DNA of 64,000 bases from Allium sativum (Eukaryota > Streptophyta > Magnoliopsida > Asparagales > Amaryllidaceae), in NCBI GenBank assembly GCA_030737875.1, contig CM060912.1, forward strand, positions 203,745,231 through 203,809,230, in the 5' to 3' direction. The notes beneath the pieces were generated by a model. That model was not told the DNA's origin. It made no database searches and saw only the letters and a program-made list of their open reading frames with translations. Of the stretch, positions 25,226-36,600 are shown piece by piece. Each line of letters begins with the position of its first letter. Position 1 is the stretch's first letter. The position numbers and the translations under genes are program-made.

Positions 25226-26201
25226 TCACTGTTGAATAACCTTGATCTTATCTGAAGTTTCTATCATTACATCTGACCCAAGCACAAATTTCTCACCGGT
25301 TTCCAACCAACATGATGGTGAGTTGCACAGTCTTCCGTACAAACCTTCAAATGGAGCGACACCAATACTGGACTGATAACTATTATTATAAGCGAACTCA
25401 ACCAGATGAAAATGGTCATCCCATGACCCTCCAAAATCCAATATACAAGCTCTCAAGAAATCCTCTAATACACGATTCACCCTCTTTGTTTGACCGTTGG
25501 TTTGGCGATGGTACGCGGTACTGAGATGTAATTCTAATCATAAAGCCTCTTGTAAGCTCTTCCAAAACCAATTAGTAAATAATAGATCTCGGTCACTCAC
25601 AATACCTTTAGGTACTCCATGAAATTTCACTACCCACTTCATATACAGTTCCGCTAACTTAGTTGTCGTTCTATTCGAATTGGCCAATATAAACCTTGCA
25701 CTTTTGGTCAATCGATCCACAATCACCCAAATACTATCGTGACCCGATCTAGTCCTTGGTAAAAGATCAATGAAATCCATTGGAACTTGTTCCCGTTTCC
25801 ATTCAGGAATTTCCAAAGGTTGTAACAAACCACTAGGCTTATTTTGCTCGGCTTTAACTAACTGGCAGTTCATGCACTTGGATATAAACTTTCCAACGTC
25901 TATCTTCATCCTTTCCCAGCAGTAGGTCTGCTTCATGTCTTGATACATTTTGTTACCACCGGCATGTATAGTCAGTTTCGAGTGATAACACTCTCTAAGC
26001 ACTTCATCTCTCAATCCATTAACGTTGGGTACAACTAGTCTCCCATTCTTTCGAAGCCATCCCTCTCGATCAAGTCCATACTTATTCATTTCCTCATCAT
26101 TGGTACCCATCTCTGACTTGGAGATGATTTCCAATAGGTTAGGATCGTCCCTCTGACTTGATCCGATCCGCTCAATCAAAGTCGGTATGATCATCAAACT
26201 T
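25226..26201 (-). pseudogene. Element A integrase core, broken
   Basis: The frame 26201-25538 shows a zinc-binding N-terminus (histidines in CYHSKLTIHAGG, cysteines in CMNC), then the catalytic core with Asp in MDFIDLLPRT and Asp in GIVSDRDLLFTNWFWK. A TGA follows QEAL near 25536. The core resumes through 25480-25226, but the third catalytic residue, Glu in the family motif GQTE, is Lys here (GQTKRVNRVLED). With stop and Glu-to-Lys change this cannot be an active DDE enzyme. It begins at the left junction of inserted element C; the rest of pol lies beyond 39539. Confidence 0.88.
26197..26201. other. Target-site duplication of C, left
   Basis: AACTT, repeated at 39535-39539. Confidence 0.88.
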
Positions 26202-26411
26202 TGTAACATCCCATATTTTAATATTTATATTTAATTAATATAAATAATAGAATAATATAATTATTTATGGAATGATCGAAAATAACAGAATTCACAATAT
26301 TTTGTGAATTGGACAATTCAAAATATATAATTCAGTTTAGAATTGAATTATAATAACAAATATACTATTCGAACGACAGTTGAACGTATAATTTATATTA
26401 TAATTATAATC

Positions 26412-26436
26412 GAGCTTGAAATGGCGTGGCAGTTCG
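26412..26436 (+). repeat. Early-LTR conserved block, C
   Basis: Contains GAGCTTGAAATGGCGTGGC and continues to AGTTCG, matching D (9396-9420, minus) and less closely B (13518-13540). Confidence 0.7.
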
Positions 26437-27264
26437 CTATTTGGTGATTCGAACTTTAAATGAATATACATAATCCGTTTTAAGCCGGATTTCTGTGAAA
26501 CAAGAAACGTTAGGAGCTGGTGAAGTAAAATTTTCTGATGGAAGAGAAAAATTGGGATTCCATTGTGTAGATTTTGAGTTATGTCCAACTCAAATTTTAG
26601 AAAAGTCGCTATGGAATTCCTTTGAAATTTATAAATATATATTTAAATTGTAAAAGGATTTGATATATAAATCGAATATCGATATAACTAGGAATTTTGA
26701 AATATCGAGTTATAAATCCAATTGGAGTTGTATGATATTCTAGTGTGGATATATACGATAATATTTGTTTATAAATATTTAATTTAACTATTTTTATGTA
26801 TATTTATATATTTAAATGGGTTATTTAGAGCTTTAAAAATAACCAGTTTTGCAAACGACCTCCGTTTTCGATGAAACTAATTTTGTTGGATCCGCAATAT
26901 TTAATTGTTGCTAGATTTCATTTTCCGTGATTTTCGGGGTCATTGTGTGGCCTTACGAATTTTTAATGTGAAAAACAGTCAGTATTTTGATAGTTAAAAA
27001 TACGCCGTATGAGCAAACGGAGTTGGAATTCGATGAAACTAGTTTCGTTGGGTCCGTAATGTCAAACTCTAGCTGCATGTCAATTTTCATGATTTTCTGA
27101 TATCATGTGTGACCATAGGAATTTTTAAACCACAAATACATACAGTGATTGATTAAAATTAAATATAATAATCGAATTAAATATATTATTAATATCCACT
27201 AACTCCCCTAACCCTAATCAACTCCCTTCTTTGGTCAACAACTTCTGCACCATTGTTTTTTTTC

Positions 27265-27273
27265 TTTATATAG
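27265..27273 (+). promoter_or_regulatory. TATA-like promoter element in C 5' LTR
   Basis: TTTATATAG, followed by a purine-rich leader. The counterpart near 34769-34778 reads CTTATACAG. A start about 30 bases on would leave about 1.1 kb of U3 and about 4.8 kb of transcribed LTR. Inferred. Confidence 0.45.
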
Positions 27274-28048
27274 TAAAAACGGGGAGGAAAAACATCAGAA
27301 TAAAATCACAAAAATTCTCTTAAATCATGATTTATATATATATATGGAATCCCGAGGTTGAGCGCTTCAAGCTAGTATCAATTTTGTAATGCTCGACATT
27401 GATTTTGGTCAAAATCATTCGGTACAGTATGGGTTTGGAGCAACTAGGGTTCCGGTTTGGGGTTAGCATGGTGGTTGATGGGCAGAATCGAGGTTGGAAA
27501 GGGAACATTGGAGGTCGGCCACACCTATTGGAGGAGTTGAGTGGTAGTCGAGACAAAAAGCGTCTCTACTTTTATTATAGCACAGTTCCAACGCTAATGC
27601 AATACTGAGTGTGAGTTGATGGTGATGACCATGGAGTGATGTATTTTTTGATGAGGAGTTTGGTAGTGGAGACAGACTGCGTTTTAGTTTTGAGATGAAG
27701 GAGTACAAGGATTTAATCTTCGATGCAGGCCATGTTTGTTTCCTTGCGTCATGGTATACTGGAGTGGAAGAACTCACGGGTTGGGGAAGAAGGTATACAG
27801 GTTAGAAGATGAGTATTTGAGCCTACAATCTGGGGTGAGCCCATTTAAGAATAATGGATTTAAATAAATATAAATGCTTATTTAAACTTGTTAACGTATT
27901 AACTTTTTCTTATGATATCAAAATCCAACGAAACAAGACCCGTTGGGATCGTATGGAAGAGGGCTACACCATGAAACTGACCAGGAGTGAATTAGAGCTC
28001 GTTTGGACTTATGGTGGAATTAAACGCCTGAATCAAATCAATGACCAA

Positions 28049-28092
28049 TTATCGTTATTTAACGATAACCGTCCAATGTGAGTAAATCTCAC
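28049..28092 (+). other. Double hairpin in C 5' LTR
   Basis: TTATCGTT, loop ATTT, AACGATAA (28049-28068), then GTGAG, loop TAAAT, CTCAC (28078-28092). Both are intact in the 3' LTR and, with small changes, in D. Confidence 0.7.
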
Positions 28093-29654
28093 TAACTCTG
28101 CTCAACTTATATTTTTATAACGTATTTTTAGAAATTATGAATAATGGTTGTTTGCTGTGTGTTGGTTGTTTTGTTGAACTGCTAGTTAATTGATTGAAAT
28201 TTAGATAACGATATAGATATAAATCGTTAATCAAATATTGATTCTGTTATCAGAATATTTCATATTCGTGTTATTTATGTTGATTAACATCTGTGGTTGT
28301 AGGGAAACAGGTCGGAGGGACCCAACTGGGTTCCTCAACATTTATTTTATTGTTTTTCATATATTGTGATATATGATGTGATTTAAAATCTTTTGTTGAT
28401 TATGTGTGTTTGATCATTGTTATTTGGTACTTTTAAATACCAAAGGAAATACCGTAGTGTGAAAAGGGAAATTTCAAACTATAATTTATAATAAAATATT
28501 TATATAAATTAAAGGATTTTATATAAAAAAGGGAAATTTTCAAAGTTTATATTGAAATAAAATATTCGTATAAAATCAAAGTATTTTATAAAAATAAATG
28601 TATAAAGTAAATATGGGATTTTGGAATTTTATAAAATCAAATGGACTTATTAAAAGGAGATATTTGAAATTAAATAAAAGACTTCTGTATGAAGTTAACA
28701 ACAGTTATACCGATTTGGTTAAAATACTAAATGAAAGTAATAAGAAGTAAATAAAGAACTTTATGGAGTAAATATAAAATATTTAGGAAAACAAATAGAA
28801 TTAAAAGGAAATATTTCGGAAATCAAATTGAATTATAAAAGAAATTATTTGGGGAAAAGATAGAATTATAAAAGAACAACGAGGAGATGGTTTCAAAGTA
28901 GATTTTAAATAGAAACCTGTTTTAACAGATAAATTAAGCAAATAAATTTATAAACGATGTTTATAAATTAAAAAGAATATTTATCTTTTGATAAATGGAA
29001 TTTATAAGTTTGAACTTCTATAGAGAAGTAGAGATCGGTTTTCAACACCGATATTTTAAATAAAATGTGAACTCAGCATTTATAAAGGGAATTTTAAATG
29101 AGATTTAAGTGTTAGAAATAAAAAGAAGATTTCGTATAAATAAATCTATAAATAGAAGTTGGAATTGGGATATTGTTTTAAAATACGAAATCAAACTTGT
29201 TTAAAAGGGATATTATTCACATTCAACGTGAAAAATGGTATTTAGTAAAGATTTTAGAAATAAAAACATTTGTAAAAGAAATTGGGTTTTTGAAATAGAA
29301 GTTAAACAGAGATGGATTTCAAATGGTTAGAAATAAATAACTTGTTAAATAAGGATAACAAGTGTTGTGATTATAAGCAATGTTTATAAATGAACAAAAA
29401 TATAATTATCAGTGGATAATTGAGATTTCAAATTCAACGGTAAACAAAATGGGAAATTCAGAGTTGTTTTAAAGGGGAATGATGAAATCCATTTCGATAT
29501 TCGAAATGTAAAAAGGATTAAAATAAAATCTATAAAGATTTGTAATGAGAATTTAGCTAAGCCAGATGTTTAAAATAATTTATTTGAAAAGTTTATATAT
29601 TGAATAAATCAGGATTTAACAAGATAATCAGTAGGCGGTTGGAAACCGATATTT

Positions 29655-29920
29655 GATAATCGAATATAAGTTATTCAAGAAAGATTATCGAACATAAGTT
29701 ATTCGAGAAAGATTGTCAAATATAAGTTATTCGAGAAAGATTATCGAATATAAGTTATTCGAGAAAGATTATCAAATATAAGTTATTCGAGAAAGATTAT
29801 CGAATATAGGTTATTCGAAAGAAAGGGATAATCGAATATAGGTTATTCGAAAGAAAGGGATAATCGAATATGGTTATTCGAAAGGGAGTTATCGAATAGA
29901 GATTATTCGAGAGAGAGAAT
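29655..29920. repeat. Minisatellite in C 5' LTR
   Basis: About nine units of 26-28 bp based on AAGTTATTCGAGAAAGATT and ATCGAATAT. The 3' LTR array (37160-37370) has fewer units, so copy number changed after insertion. Confidence 0.85.
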
Positions 29921-31644
29921 TATAAGTTGAAATTCGATTATATTGAATTAGGGAAAGTACTATTTACTTTCCGTTTTTTGAATCAAGATTTATTTATTTA
30001 TCTATTTATAAATTAGTTGTTTGTTTGTTTATTCAAATTAAGAAATAGAAGTTATATTTAAGTTATTATATTTCGGAGGTATGGGATTATAACACTATTG
30101 TTGTAATCCAAATGATTTATGTAAAATAAGTGGATTCGTAAATAGAATCTAAGAGTTACGTAAGGAAGTTATTAGGGATTTAAAAGGTGAACTTTGTCTA
30201 TTTCGAGGTTAGAAATGTTGTTCAGTTAAGGTCTGAGAGATAATTATACACCAATTTGATTGACTTCGTTTTTAACTAAGGGACGGGTAAGGTTCGATAG
30301 TGAAGATTGGTTAAGTAAATTTAGTTAATAAGTGTAATGGTTTGAATTGGCTTAGTGATGTTTTATTTAAATATCTATTTAAATCAATAAAGGAGTTTTG
30401 GAAATGTTTTCCAAATAAAAGAATCAGAAATGGTTTCTAATATAGAAAACAAGAAATGGGGGTAAATATGGAGATGTTTTCAAATGATTAATAAAGTACA
30501 TTTTCTAAATTTAGAAAATAAGAATTTACAAATATATAGAAATGGGAAATGAATAAATTAATGGTAAATTAAATTAAAGGAGATTAGTGTTGATTGAGAT
30601 TGGTCGATCGAATTTCTATCTAGAAATAAGATCGTTGGTTGTACACCTATTTTTCTTTGATAGTTAAATCACGGACTATCGAAGTTTTTGACCATTTTTC
30701 CGTCGTCAATACGGAGTGACAGGGATCAGATTCATTATCTGAAAACCACTCTGTATAGACGTTAGTGTTGCGATCAAATATGATGAAAATAATTGAAGAC
30801 GGAGTTATGCAAGGGCTATCCTGTTTACAGAATAGTGCCTTCGGTTTGTCCAGTCCCAAGTTAACGTGAATGATCGAATGTCTGATAAAGTATATCTAAT
30901 AGATTGCATAAGTTGATCTCTTCAAACATACTTACGTTTGGTGGTGAAGGAATTCGTTTCTCTTAGCTTTATACCCGTGGTATTCTTGGGGAAATCAATT
31001 TGTTATTTGGCGGGTATGACGATGTGGCATTCAAAGTGAAGGGTGGTCAGGTGTTCCGAAAGAGATGTTATGACCTCAACCCTCATCAACCAGAAAATGA
31101 CAAAAATCGGGCAGGCAGCATGGCTAAGTGGGTCACTCCCATTAGGGTGTATATCACCTATCTAGAGAAAATCCATTTCATTCTTTTATCTAATTTCGAT
31201 GTTGTCCCTTTTCGGGAAATAGTGGGTAGCTCCCAACCGTTGGTGATATACATTCGATACACTCAAGCGAAACGAGTGGTCAGTCACGTATGGACCGGGT
31301 TGCAAGACGTTCTTGTTGAACCCAGTGTATTTGCCTCTAGAGATACGCTATCGGCAGGTGGTCCCATACCTTGTCATAGTTGGAATCCAATCTCCAATAA
31401 GTGCCAGCGGTTTTTGTTTGTATACCATATATGTGGAACGTGAGATGCAAGCGTTCTGCTAGATTGTTATTTAATTGTGATTAGTCATTATTATAATATC
31501 ATAGAAGTATTGATTTCCAAAACTGTTTTGGGTTATCGTAAGGTAAAAACCATCTGTGTTTATGTGTGGATCGGTCTTACGATTATCATTTCTATTTAAA
31601 AGGATTTTGAAAAGTTAAACCAAATGATTTGAGTTTACTCACAC

Positions 31645-31658
31645 TAGTCCCATGACTG
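31645..31658 (+). other. Conserved LTR hairpin, C 5' LTR
   Basis: TAGTC, loop CCAT, GACTG (first pair becomes T-G), preceded by CTCACAC and followed by ACCCAGAGTTTATT. It is 421 bases before the LTR end. Confidence 0.7.
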
Positions 31659-32080
31659 ACCCAGAGTTTATTTTTTTTTGTTTTCCCTAAACTCTTGGGT
31701 GCCCAAAATTTGTATGGGCAGTCAAGTAGTTCAGGTCTTTATAGATATACTTGGAGGAGCTTGAAGCAGGAGGCTTCAGGATTATATAGCTATTGTTATT
31801 TCCTCTATGTGTAAGTGTTGTACGCTGATAATGTTATTGTATATATATACTATTTTATTACAAAGTTATGTTATATATTATATTTTATTCGTTCCATTGT
31901 GAGATTCGTATTACTCTGATTCTGTAGTGATCTTCTTCTTCTTCTATTCTAATTTTCTATCTTATCTATTCTCACCCTCTAACTTCTTTCTATTAATGAT
32001 CAGGTATTTCCGATGTTTGAATAGTCAACATGGCAGTTTTTGTGTTGATTTTCGGAGTCGAAAACCCCAGTTCGTTATAG

Positions 32081-32092
32081 TGGTATCAGAGC
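32081..32092 (+). other. Primer-binding site of element C
   Basis: TGGTATCAGAGC one base after the LTR; complementary to initiator tRNA-Met. Confidence 0.9.
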
Positions 32093-33290
32093 TGAAGGTT
32101 AAGCGATTACCTTGGCTCTGTGGCGTGACTCAGTAGAGATAGGGTTAGTAATACCCTAGATTGAGTTTGAGTGTATATCTACGAGTGAATGTATTTGTAG
32201 ATTTTATAAAAAAATTGTTTTATATTGTGAAGCTTTATTGGTTGGGTAGTTTGTGAATTCTGGTCGATCAGTTTGATCCACTGTATCGATAGGGGTTTCT
32301 AAAACACTCAAGTACAATAAACCAATGCAGTATGTTTTAAAGAGGGTAAATGAAATAATTTTACCCAAATTATATTTTGATATAAAAGAATTGTATATCT
32401 TGGAATTATAATCATGTATTGGATGTGTTGGTTGTTATTATAATCAAGTAAGATTATAAAAAGTGAAATGGTTAGATATAGCCAATCAGAATTCATGTAA
32501 GTGTAATACATGGAATCAGATGAATTAAATCTGAATTTAAAATCAGAATTGGAATTAAAATTCCTAAAAATTGAAAGAGTGTTTGTAAGTGGATTCGGAT
32601 TAAGTAGATGAAATTTTAAAATTCTGGGAGATTTTAAATTGTTTTCCAAACATTATAAAGATATTTTAAATAATTTCAAAATGGTAATGATTAAGAAATG
32701 GTTTTGAAAAGTGATATAGTATTAAACTCTCTTCGATAGCTGGGAAATAACTCTGATGATGCTGGCCACATCATCAGTGTTCATTTTCGAGTTGTAAGTG
32801 ACGGATTACTACCAAAGATTTTGTGTTGAATTGTTTTGAGAAAACAAGTAGTTTTGAATCCAGAAAAGGAATATTTGATTTTTTTGAAGGAGCTAAACTT
32901 TTTAAAAACTCTCAGGAAGAGACTATTTGAACTAAAAACAAATTAAATAGAAATTTGTGAAAGAAAATACGAATTGAATTGAAACCAATTAACTGGAAAT
33001 TGAATTGGAATATAACATATCAAGTAAAATCAGATTTTGAATTATGAGATAAGAATCTGAAATGGTATTGGATTGGTGAGTTAGGAGTTTGGAATCGAGA
33101 ATGGAACTCAAGTTTGAAATGGAATTTGGCTTTGGATAAGCGAATAATTGTGTTGAGATTTGATTGATTGAAATTGATTAGAAATCGATTGGTATAGATG
33201 GATATATGATCACTAGGTATCGAGTAAAAGCAAGTGCAAGGATATAATGATATGCCCGACAAAAAGGTACATGTTTAAATTTCCATATGA

Positions 33291-33354
33291 GGTTTTATGC
33301 ATCGAATCGGCAAGCCGCTTGGCTTTTTGATTTTCTTTTTGAAAGGAAAAGGCC
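33291..33354 (+). repeat. Conserved pre-PPT block, C
   Basis: Contains ATCGGCAAGCCGCTTGGC and ends at GGCC. It lies 274 bases before the 3' LTR. Matches D copy 1 best. Confidence 0.75.
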
Positions 33355-33595
33355 TAGAGAGGCGAGTTGGGGTTTGAACTATTGACCGGTACAAAGGAGG
33401 TGCTGGTGAATTTTTCGAAAATTCGAGTGTTAGAAAATTTTCAGAATTTTTGAAAATTTTCGTTAATCGAAATAAATAAATAAATAGTTGAAATTAATAT
33501 TTCAATTAGAATTAAATGGGTTCAGTTGAAATTGAAGTTAACAGTAAAAAAATAATTTTTAACCTAGTAATAGGACTTGTTCTCTACATTAGCAA

Positions 33596-33628
33596 TTTCG
33601 AGGACGAAATTATTTTAAGGGAAAAGAA
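33596..33628 (+). other. Polypurine tract region of element C
   Basis: GAGGACGAAAT followed by AAGGGAAAAGAA directly before the TG of the 3' LTR. Confidence 0.8.
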
Positions 33629-36600
33629 TGTAACGTCCAGTATTTAACACCATTTACTAATTAATTTATTTAAGTATTAAATATCGATTTGGCGATATCG
33701 ATAACTTGAATTAAATAACATTTATATTTAATTAATATAAATAATAGAATAATATAATTATTTCTGAAATGATCGGAAATAACAGAATTCACAATATTGT
33801 GTGAATTGGACAATTCAAAATATATAATTCAGTTTAGAATTGAATTAGAATAACGAATATATTATTCGAACGATAGTTGAACGTATAATTTATATTTTAA
33901 TTATAATCGAGCTTGAAATGGCGCAGCATTCGCTATTTGGCGATTCGAACTTTAAATGAATATACAGAATCCGTTTTAAGCTGGATTCCTGTGAAACAAG
34001 AAACGCTAGGAGCTGGTGAAGTATATTTTTCTGATGGAAGAGAAAAATCGGGATTTCATTGTGTATATTTTGATTTATGTCCAAATCAAATTTTAGAAAA
34101 GTCGCTATGGAATTCCTTTGAAATTTATAAATATATATTTATAATATAAAAGGATTTTATATATAAATCGAATATCGATATAATTGGAAATTTTGAAATA
34201 TCGAGTTATAAAAACAATTGGAGTTGTATGATATTCTAGTGTGGATATATACGATAATATTTATTTATAAATATTTAATTTAATTATTTTTAAATATATT
34301 TATATATTTAAATGGGTTATTTAGAGCTTTAAAAATAGCCAGTTTTGCAAACGACCTCCGTTTTCGACGAAACTAATTTTGTTGGATCCGCAATACTTAA
34401 TTATTGCAAGATTTCAATTTCCTTGATTTTCGGGGCCAGTGTGTGGTCGTACGAATTTTTAATGTAAAAAACATTCAGTATTTTAACAATTAAAAATACG
34501 CTGTATGAGCAAACAGAGTCGGAATTCGACGAAACCAGTTCGTTGGGTCCGTAATGTCAAACTCTAGCTTCATGTCAATTTTCATGATTTTTGGATATCA
34601 TGTGTGACCATAGGAATTTTTAAACCATGAATACATACAGCGATTGATTAAAATTAAATATAATAATCAAATTAAAAATATTATAATTTTCCTATAAATA
34701 TCCACTAACTCCCCTAACCTTAATCAACTGCCTTCTTTGGTCAACAACTTCTGTGTCGTTGTTTTTTTCCTTATACAGTAAAAACGAGGAGGAAAAAAAT
34801 CAGAATAAAATCACAAAAATTCTCTTAAATCATGATTTATATATATATGGAATCCCGAGGTTGAGCGCTTCAAGCTAGTATCAATTTTGTAATGCTCGAC
34901 ATTGATTTTGGTCAAAATCGTTTGGTACTGTATGGGTTTGGAGCAACTAGGGTTCCGGTTTGGGGTTAGCATGGTGGTTGATGGGCGAAATCGATGTTGG
35001 AAAGGGAATACTGGAGGTCGGCCGCACCTATTGGAGGAGTTGAGTGGTAGTCGAGACAAAAAGCATCGCTACTTTTACTGTAGCATAGTTCCGACGCTAA
35101 TGCAATACTGAGCGCGAGTTGATGGTGATGACTATGGAGTGATGTAGTTTTTGATGAGGAGTTTGGCGGTGGAGACAGGCTGCGTTTTAGATTTGAGATG
35201 AAGGAGTACGAGGCTTTAATCTTCGATGCTGGCCATGTTTGTTTCCTTGCGTCGTGGTATATTGGAGTGGAGGAACTCACGGGTTGGGGAAGTTGGTGTA
35301 CGGGTTGGAAGATGAGTATTTGGGCCTACGGTCTGGGGTGAGCCCATTTAAGAATAATGGATTTAAATAAATGTAAATGCTTATTTAAACTTGTTAACGT
35401 AATAACTTTTTATTATTTTATCAAAATCCAATGAAAGAAGACCCGTTGGGATCGTATGGAAGAGGGCTACACCATGAAACTGACCGGGAGTGAATTGGAG
35501 CTCGTTTGGATTTAGGGTGGAATTAAACGCCTGAATCAAATCAATAACCAATTATCGTTATTTAACGATAACCGTCCAATGTGAGTAAATCTCACTAACT
35601 CTGCTCAACTTATAATTTTATAACGTATTTTTAGAAACAATTAATAATGGTAGTTTGTTGTGTGTTGGCTGTTTGGTTGAACTGCTAGTTAATTGATTGA
35701 AATTTAGATAACGATATAGATAGAAATCGTTAATCGAATATTGATTCTGTTATCAGAATATTTCATATTCGTGTTATTTATGTTGATTAACATCTGTGGT
35801 TGTAGGGAAACAGGTCGGAGGGACCCAACTAGGTTCCTTAACATTTATTTTACTGTTTTTCATATATTTTGATATATGATGTGATTTAAAATTTGTTGTT
35901 GATTTTGTGTGTTTGATCATTGTTATTTGGTACTTTTAAATACCAAAGGAAATACCGGAGTGTGAAAAGGGAAATTTCAAAATATAATTTGAAATAAAAT
36001 ATTTATATAAATCAAAGGATTTTATATAAAAAAAGGAAATTTTCAAAGTGTATATTGAAATAAAATATTCGTATAAAATCAAAGTATTTTATTAAAAAAA
36101 GTATGAAGTATATACGGGATTTTGGAATTTTATAAAATCAAATGGACTTATTAAAAGGAGATATTTGAAATTAAATAAAAGACTTCTGTATGAAGTTAAC
36201 AACGGTTATACCGATTTGGTAAAAATACTAAATAAAAGTAATAAGAAGTAAATAAAGAACTTTGTAGAGTAAATATAAAATATTTAGGAAAACAAATAGA
36301 ATTAAAAGGAAATATTTCGGAAATCAAATTGAATTATAAATTAAATTATTTGGGGAAAAAATAGAATTATAAAAGAACAACGAGGAGATGGTTTCAAAGT
36401 AGATTTTAAATAGAAACTTGTTTTAACATATAAATTGAGCAAATAAATTTATAAACGATGTTTATAAATTAAAAAGAATATTTATCTTTTGATAAATGGA
36501 ATTTATAAGTCTGAACTTCTATAGAGAAGTAAAGATCGGTTTTTAACACCGATATTTTAAATAGAATGTGAACTTAGCATTTATAACGGGAATTTTAAAT

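Larger units (their letters stand above)
26202..32079 (+). mobile_element. Element C 5' LTR (5,878 bp)
   Basis: Begins TGTAACATCCC and ends CGTTATA, where the other LTR ends CGTTGCA. It lacks about 70 bp near its start that the 3' LTR has. Contents in order: GAAATGGCG block, TCGCTATGGAATTC phrase (26611), GCAAACGACCTCCGTTTTCG phrase (26852), TATA box, a family-specific stretch with a 69-codon frame (27399-27608), double hairpin, minisatellite, and conserved hairpin. Confidence 0.92.
32080..33628 (+). mobile_element. Element C internal region, non-coding
   Basis: A 1.55 kb AT-rich interior with a primer site at one end and a polypurine tract at the other. Frames are short and unlike any protein. 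Its first 250 bases match 4240-4496 of D in reverse complement, and it has the pre-PPT block at 33291-33354. Confidence 0.88.

Noticed and set aside
27399..27608. 69-codon frame kept open in both LTRs of C (also 34902-35111)
   Set aside because: Conserved only because the LTRs are copies; no family resemblance, and the differences change residues.
29655..29920. Regularly spaced repeats that could suggest a CRISPR array
   Set aside because: Units are contiguous with no unique spacers, and the setting is a plant LTR.
31000..31443. 147-codon frame in C's 5' LTR
   Set aside because: The copy at 38463-38730 in the other LTR is broken by stops, and no domain is recognisable.
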